Assembly (NCBI GenBank): GCA_963678235.1
Contig: OY782766.1
Coordinates: 992,001 to 1,056,000 of the forward strand
DNA: 64,000 bases
Reading direction: 5' to 3'
Source: JABMQB01 sp963678235
GTDB taxonomy: Bacteria > Bacteroidota > Bacteroidia > Bacteroidales > Prolixibacteraceae
Below, in pieces: positions 61,187 to 64,000 of this stretch (position 1 is its first letter; each line of letters begins with the position of its first letter). The notes beneath the pieces are model-generated. The model was not told the DNA's origin and did not search any database. It was given only the letters and a program-made list of their open reading frames with translations. Both the position numbers and the translations under genes were made by a program.

Positions 61187-61351
61187 TTATTTGGTTTTTG
61201 TGTTTTTCTTTTTGAAAAAGAACTGAAGAAGAATGATAAATGCAGCAATTATAAGAAGGATGTCGGCATAACGGGTAGAGTTAAAGCCAAATGTAATAAT
61301 AGCCCAAAGCAGTATTAGCAAAATAGCAATAATGTACGGTGATTTTTTCAT
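61187..61351 (-). CDS. Small lmo0937-like membrane protein
   Basis: 54 aa, ATG at 61351. Two hydrophobic helices (about residues 6-23 and 28-46) flank a short loop with FNSTRYADI, and a basic Lys-rich tail follows. This matches the lmo0937/DUF5670 family, small proteins in many bacteria that are often stress-induced. The barrel gene begins one base after its stop, so the two are coupled. It lies 49 bp after the -7 box of a shared activator element. Confidence 0.8.
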   Translation of the reverse strand: MKKSPYIIAILLILLWAIITFGFNSTRYADILLIIAAFIILLQFFFKKKNTKTK

Positions 61352-61399
61352 GGTATTCGTTTTATTTGCAACCCAATGATTATGTCCTTTAGATTTATA

Positions 61400-61468
61400 T
61401 AAAGGTACCTTGAAGCGTGCTGGGAAGTGTTACACTATTTCGAAAAAGAGTTACATCATTCACACATT
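61400..61468 (-). promoter_or_regulatory. Shared activator-type promoter element, second full copy
   Basis: On the minus strand AATGTGTGAATGATGTAA (61451-61468), 12 bp, ATAGTGTAA (61430-61438), 20 bp, then GGTACCTTT (61401-61409). Box order and spacing are identical to those at 54751-54818, though the spacer sequences differ. Start would be near 61396, upstream of the lmo0937-like gene. Confidence 0.8.
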
Positions 61469-61787
61469 TTTTAACCATGAATGCGTTTCTGGAATGATTC
61501 ATTTAGCAATACAAAATTCATTACAGATTGGTTAATTATGAGAAAAACTTAATACAACAGCCAGTGCTTGCACCCAAGAGCGAGTCAACCGTTTAAATTA
61601 TCTTCACTTTGTAATTTGAATACTAAATTGAAAAATCAGGTATTATCCTCTTTAAAAATGTGCTAATTTTATTTGTTCGAATAAACAAATAAATTTTGAC
61701 TTGCTCACGTTTCACCAATACCTAAAAATACCAGATAATTGACATATTTACAGGTAGTTGAAAAGCACACATAATTATAAAAAAATA
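61469..61787. other. Intergenic region with inverted repeat
   Basis: About 320 bp without a gene. It holds a 10-bp perfect inverted repeat TTTATTTGTT/AACAAATAAA at 61668-61693 (loop CGAATA), AT-rich, of unknown role, before the OmpA terminator. Confidence 0.5.
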
Positions 61788-61815
61788 AAGGCCGTATCTT
61801 TTCCAGATAAGGCCT
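61788..61815 (-). terminator. Terminator after the OmpA gene
   Basis: AAGGCC(G)TATC and GATAAGGCCTT form a stem with loop TTTTCCA, and a T-rich run follows on the minus strand. It lies 25 bp after the OmpA stop. Confidence 0.8.
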
Positions 61816-61839
61816 TAAGAACATTATACTAAATTTAAC

Positions 61840-63150
61840 CTACTTTCTCCGTTTAATTTTAATTTGGAATTCGGCGCGGCGGTTTTTTTGCCTGTTTTCA
61901 GATGTCGTATTTTGTGCGATGGGATTGTTTTCCCCATAACCTTTTATACCTACATAAGCGTTGTTTACACCTCTTTTTGTAAGATAAACCACAATAGATT
62001 TTGCTCGCCTTTCAGACAACTTTTGATTGTACTCTTCAGTTCCAATATTATCCGTGTAGCCTGAAACGATGACATCGTATGAAGCGCTTGAATTAACTAT
62101 TTCAACTACCTCGTTTAGTTTTGCCATTGCGTTTGGTGATAAATTATATTTATCAAAATCAAAATAAACGGGACCAAATGTCATTTCTTCCCATTCAACC
62201 TCAACAGCCGGACAACCATCATTGTCTTTCAGCCCTGCTTCAGTGGGGCATTTATCCTGACAGTCAATTACGCCATCCTTGTCTGAGTCAAGAGGGCAAC
62301 CATCAGCATCAACAGCACAACCTTTAGGTGTATCAGGACATTTATCATTTTTATCGACAATACCATCGTCGTCAGTGTCAGGGCAGCCCATAAATTTTTT
62401 CAATCCAGCAACATCTGCACAATCGTCATCTTTATCGGCAATGCCATCCCCATCCCTGTCAGGGCAACCTTTTAGACTTATTATTCCTGCTTCATCCGGA
62501 CAATCATCTTCATAATCTGCAACTCTATCCCCATCTCTGTCAAGAGGGCAGCCATATTCATCCACCATAACACCTGTTGGAGTATTCGGGCATTTATCCT
62601 TTTTATCAGCTATACCGTCCATATCTGAATCCTTTGCTTTTCCAAAATCAAATTCCAGGCCCAGAGTAGCTTTCCAGAAATTATCTATTCCTGTATTGCT
62701 TCTATCTGCTGTTTTGATACCTCCAATATATCCGGCATCAATATAGAAAGCCGTTACTTCACTGACGAACAATTTTGCCCCCAAACCCGCATCAATATTA
62801 AACGCAGATTGAGAATTGTTCGCCAGATAACTTGGTCCTGCATAAATATAAGGGCGTAAACTTTTGCTTTCGTCAGTAAATTTATATCTAAGATTCAGAG
62901 CAGTATTTACCAAATCAAGATTACTGTTAATATTCGAATTAAACCATCCCATATTATTTTTGAGTGCCAAATTCAGTCGTGGACTAAGATAGCGGCTAAA
63001 ATATATCTCAGGCATTAAACCAACTCCGTCTTTGTTAAGTGTACCATATGCGCCTATTCCAACGCCAAGGCCCCATTTTTTATCCACTGTTTGCGCATCT
63101 ATGTGTGTTGCAAACGCAAAAATCATTATAAGTAAAAGTAATTTTTTCAT
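61840..63150 (-). CDS. OmpA-family outer-membrane protein with thrombospondin type 3 repeats
   Basis: 436 aa. A signal peptide ends at HIDAQ. Residues 25-170 form an OmpA-like beta-barrel (GLGVGIGAYGTL, YIYAGPSYLANN, AGYIGGIK). Calcium-binding thrombospondin type 3 repeats occupy about 172-315, with DSDMDGIADKKDKCPNTP, DRDGDRVADYEDDCP, DTDDDGIVDKNDKCP and others. The C-terminal OmpA domain (about 320-430) binds peptidoglycan: YFDFDKYNLSP, VSGYTDNIGTEEYNQKLSERRA and NRRAEF. It joins outer membrane and cell wall. It is downstream of the regulated cluster. Confidence 0.96.
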   Translation of the reverse strand: MKKLLLLIMIFAFATHIDAQTVDKKWGLGVGIGAYGTLNKDGVGLMPEIYFSRYLSPRLNLALKNNMGWFNSNINSNLDLVNTALNLRYKFTDESKSLRPYIYAGPSYLANNSQSAFNIDAGLGAKLFVSEVTAFYIDAGYIGGIKTADRSNTGIDNFWKATLGLEFDFGKAKDSDMDGIADKKDKCPNTPTGVMVDEYGCPLDRDGDRVADYEDDCPDEAGIISLKGCPDRDGDGIADKDDDCADVAGLKKFMGCPDTDDDGIVDKNDKCPDTPKGCAVDADGCPLDSDKDGVIDCQDKCPTEAGLKDNDGCPAVEVEWEEMTFGPVYFDFDKYNLSPNAMAKLNEVVEIVNSSASYDVIVSGYTDNIGTEEYNQKLSERRAKSIVVYLTKRGVNNAYVGIKGYGENNPIAQNTTSENRQKNRRAEFQIKIKRRK

Positions 63151-63529
63151 GTTTTTATATTTTAGTTTATTTATTACAGAAGCTAATTTCTTATCGAAGA
63201 GTACTTTTTAAAGAGGATAACATCCTTAATTGTATGGCCTTAAATTTCAGAAGGATGTGTGAATCCTTTACAAACTTTGTTCAACATTCGAAGATAATTT
63301 CTACTGTATAATTGTTTCCTAATGTTGAAATTGAAGATAAAAACCAACAGGTTAGCCGTTTTGATAGTTTTGATACATCCTTGGGTTATTGCCCAAAATA
63401 TTCAGGGCAATTTTATTAAAACATTTCAGCCTGTTAATAATAAAATGATGAATTGGTATTGACTTTATTATTATTATGGCTTGTTAAAATCTTTAGATAC
63501 ATTCAAATTATTCATTTAACAGGTGCGAA
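63151..63529. other. Intergenic region upstream of the OmpA gene
   Basis: About 380 bp of AT-rich sequence with no gene; it should hold the OmpA promoter. One GATGTGTGAAT at 63253-63263 matches half of the shared element, but in the opposite orientation to the OmpA gene and without the rest of the arrangement. Confidence 0.4.
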
Positions 63530-63991
63530 TTATTTCGTGTTATTTATCGTAAAATCTGAAAATGATTTCCCTAGTTCATCCATATCGTGTAGAAATTCAT
63601 TCTTGAATGATTGCCACTTGTCTGTTCCTTCTTCTTCAAAATCAGCCAATTTTATTTTCAATTCATAATTCTTCTTTTGAAGTTCGGCTAGTTTAGTTTC
63701 GTACAATGCTTTATTCTCCACATTTGCATCTAAAATTTTTACCCTTAGCTCTTCAATGCTTTTTTCATTTGCAATAATCCTGTTTTCTGATTTTATTTTA
63801 AATTGTTGATACTCTGTAATTGAGTCTTGATGTGCTTGGTTTTGCTCGATTTTTGCATCCAACACTGCATTTTTCGAATCAATTAATTTATCCTCAGCAT
63901 TTTCAACTTTTTTTGATGGGGAAACACAGCCAGTGAAAACAATTCCGACAGTACAAAAGAAAATAGCCAATGTGAACATTAATTTTTTCAT
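63530..63991 (-). CDS. Coiled-coil lipoprotein, sll1863-like stress family
   Basis: 153 aa. Lipoprotein signal with lipobox FTGC (Cys22). The mature part is one long charged coiled coil (about 28-130), with AEDKLIDSKNAVLDAK, EELRVKILDANVENKALYE and LAELQKKNYELKIKLADFE. A short C-terminal segment WQSFKNEFLHDMDELG follows. It resembles the sll1863-type stress-response proteins of cyanobacteria and Bacteroidota, of unknown mechanism. It probably sits at the outer or inner membrane surface, stabilising the envelope under stress; this is inference. Confidence 0.82.
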   Translation of the reverse strand: MKKLMFTLAIFFCTVGIVFTGCVSPSKKVENAEDKLIDSKNAVLDAKIEQNQAHQDSITEYQQFKIKSENRIIANEKSIEELRVKILDANVENKALYETKLAELQKKNYELKIKLADFEEEGTDKWQSFKNEFLHDMDELGKSFSDFTINNTK

Positions 63992-64000
63992 AATTTCTAT

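Noticed and set aside
63252..63270. GATGTGTGAAT as a fourth copy of the shared element
   Set aside because: Only the first 11 bp match, the second box and -7 box are missing, and it faces away from the OmpA gene. Chance occurrence of 11 bp is plausible.
1..64000. tRNA or rRNA genes and riboswitches
   Set aside because: Reading both strands, I saw no cloverleaf, T-loop consensus, rRNA segment or known riboswitch core.

Overview
The window is about 64 kb of low-GC chromosomal DNA from a member of the Bacteroidota, most like the Bacteroidales/Marinilabiliales. The pointers are a giant secreted protein with a type IX secretion C-terminal sorting domain, promoters of the TTTG-N20-TAnnTTTG type, few Shine-Dalgarno sequences, a two-subunit class 1B dihydroorotate dehydrogenase, a fused E1 alpha-beta oxo-acid dehydrogenase, and AraC, SSS-symporter and TPR families typical of the phylum. 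Genes lie on both strands in short operons. I see no tRNA, rRNA, CRISPR array or intact prophage.

Layout. 1-12.3 kb: a von Willebrand-type membrane protein (cut by the left edge), an M28 lipoprotein peptidase, a 7-TM LuxR-type regulator divergent from a membrane protein with three 27-bp-spaced operator-like repeats between them, a histidine kinase/response regulator pair, a HExxH/propeller/barrel surface protein and a membrane metallophosphoesterase. 12.3-23.2 kb: an AT-rich stretch with an XRE regulator, pyrK-pyrD, the E2 and fused E1 of an oxo-acid dehydrogenase, flavodoxin, methylglyoxal synthase, a TonB-C protein, an EgtD-like methyltransferase and a Tat-exported aldo/keto reductase. 23.5-28.3 kb: a tightly packed SOS mutagenesis cassette (LexA, Pol IV, DnaE-like polymerase). 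28.4-45.7 kb: a sensor, an SSS symporter, DUF4395, TPR protein, gyrA, clpC, a SpoIIE-type phosphatase, a sugar kinase, fabG, a sirtuin, a DUF4422 protein and mnmE. 45.8-46.8 kb: an internally deleted IS4-like element beside a block of hairpin repeats. 46.9-51.7 kb: a 1.6 kDa-residue-scale (about 1614 aa) type IX secreted protein with 22 alternating repeats. 52.5-64 kb: a cluster of stress- and envelope-type genes (AraC regulator, B12/radical-SAM protein, cupin, Lys-rich microprotein, GT4 fusion, universal stress protein, SPFH protein, small membrane protein, beta-barrel proteins, OmpA with calcium-type repeats, coiled-coil lipoprotein).

How the parts may work together. The most interesting signal is a shared upstream element in the last cluster. 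Two promoters (cupin, and the small-membrane-protein/barrel operon on the other strand) carry the same three boxes with identical 12 and 20 bp spacing, ending in a TACCTTT -7 box; a weaker third copy precedes the radical-SAM gene. The two upstream half sites are direct repeats 21 bp apart, centred near -38 and -59, which suits an AraC-type activator, and an AraC-type regulator with a metal-domain-like N-terminus sits at the head of the cluster. This suggests a local, possibly undescribed stress regulon.

Other notable points are a probably leaderless lexA mRNA, covarying hairpins in the 46.4-46.8 kb repeats, alternating cysteines in the giant repeat protein, a sirtuin lacking its fourth zinc cysteine, and a Phe at the quinolone-region position 86 of GyrA.
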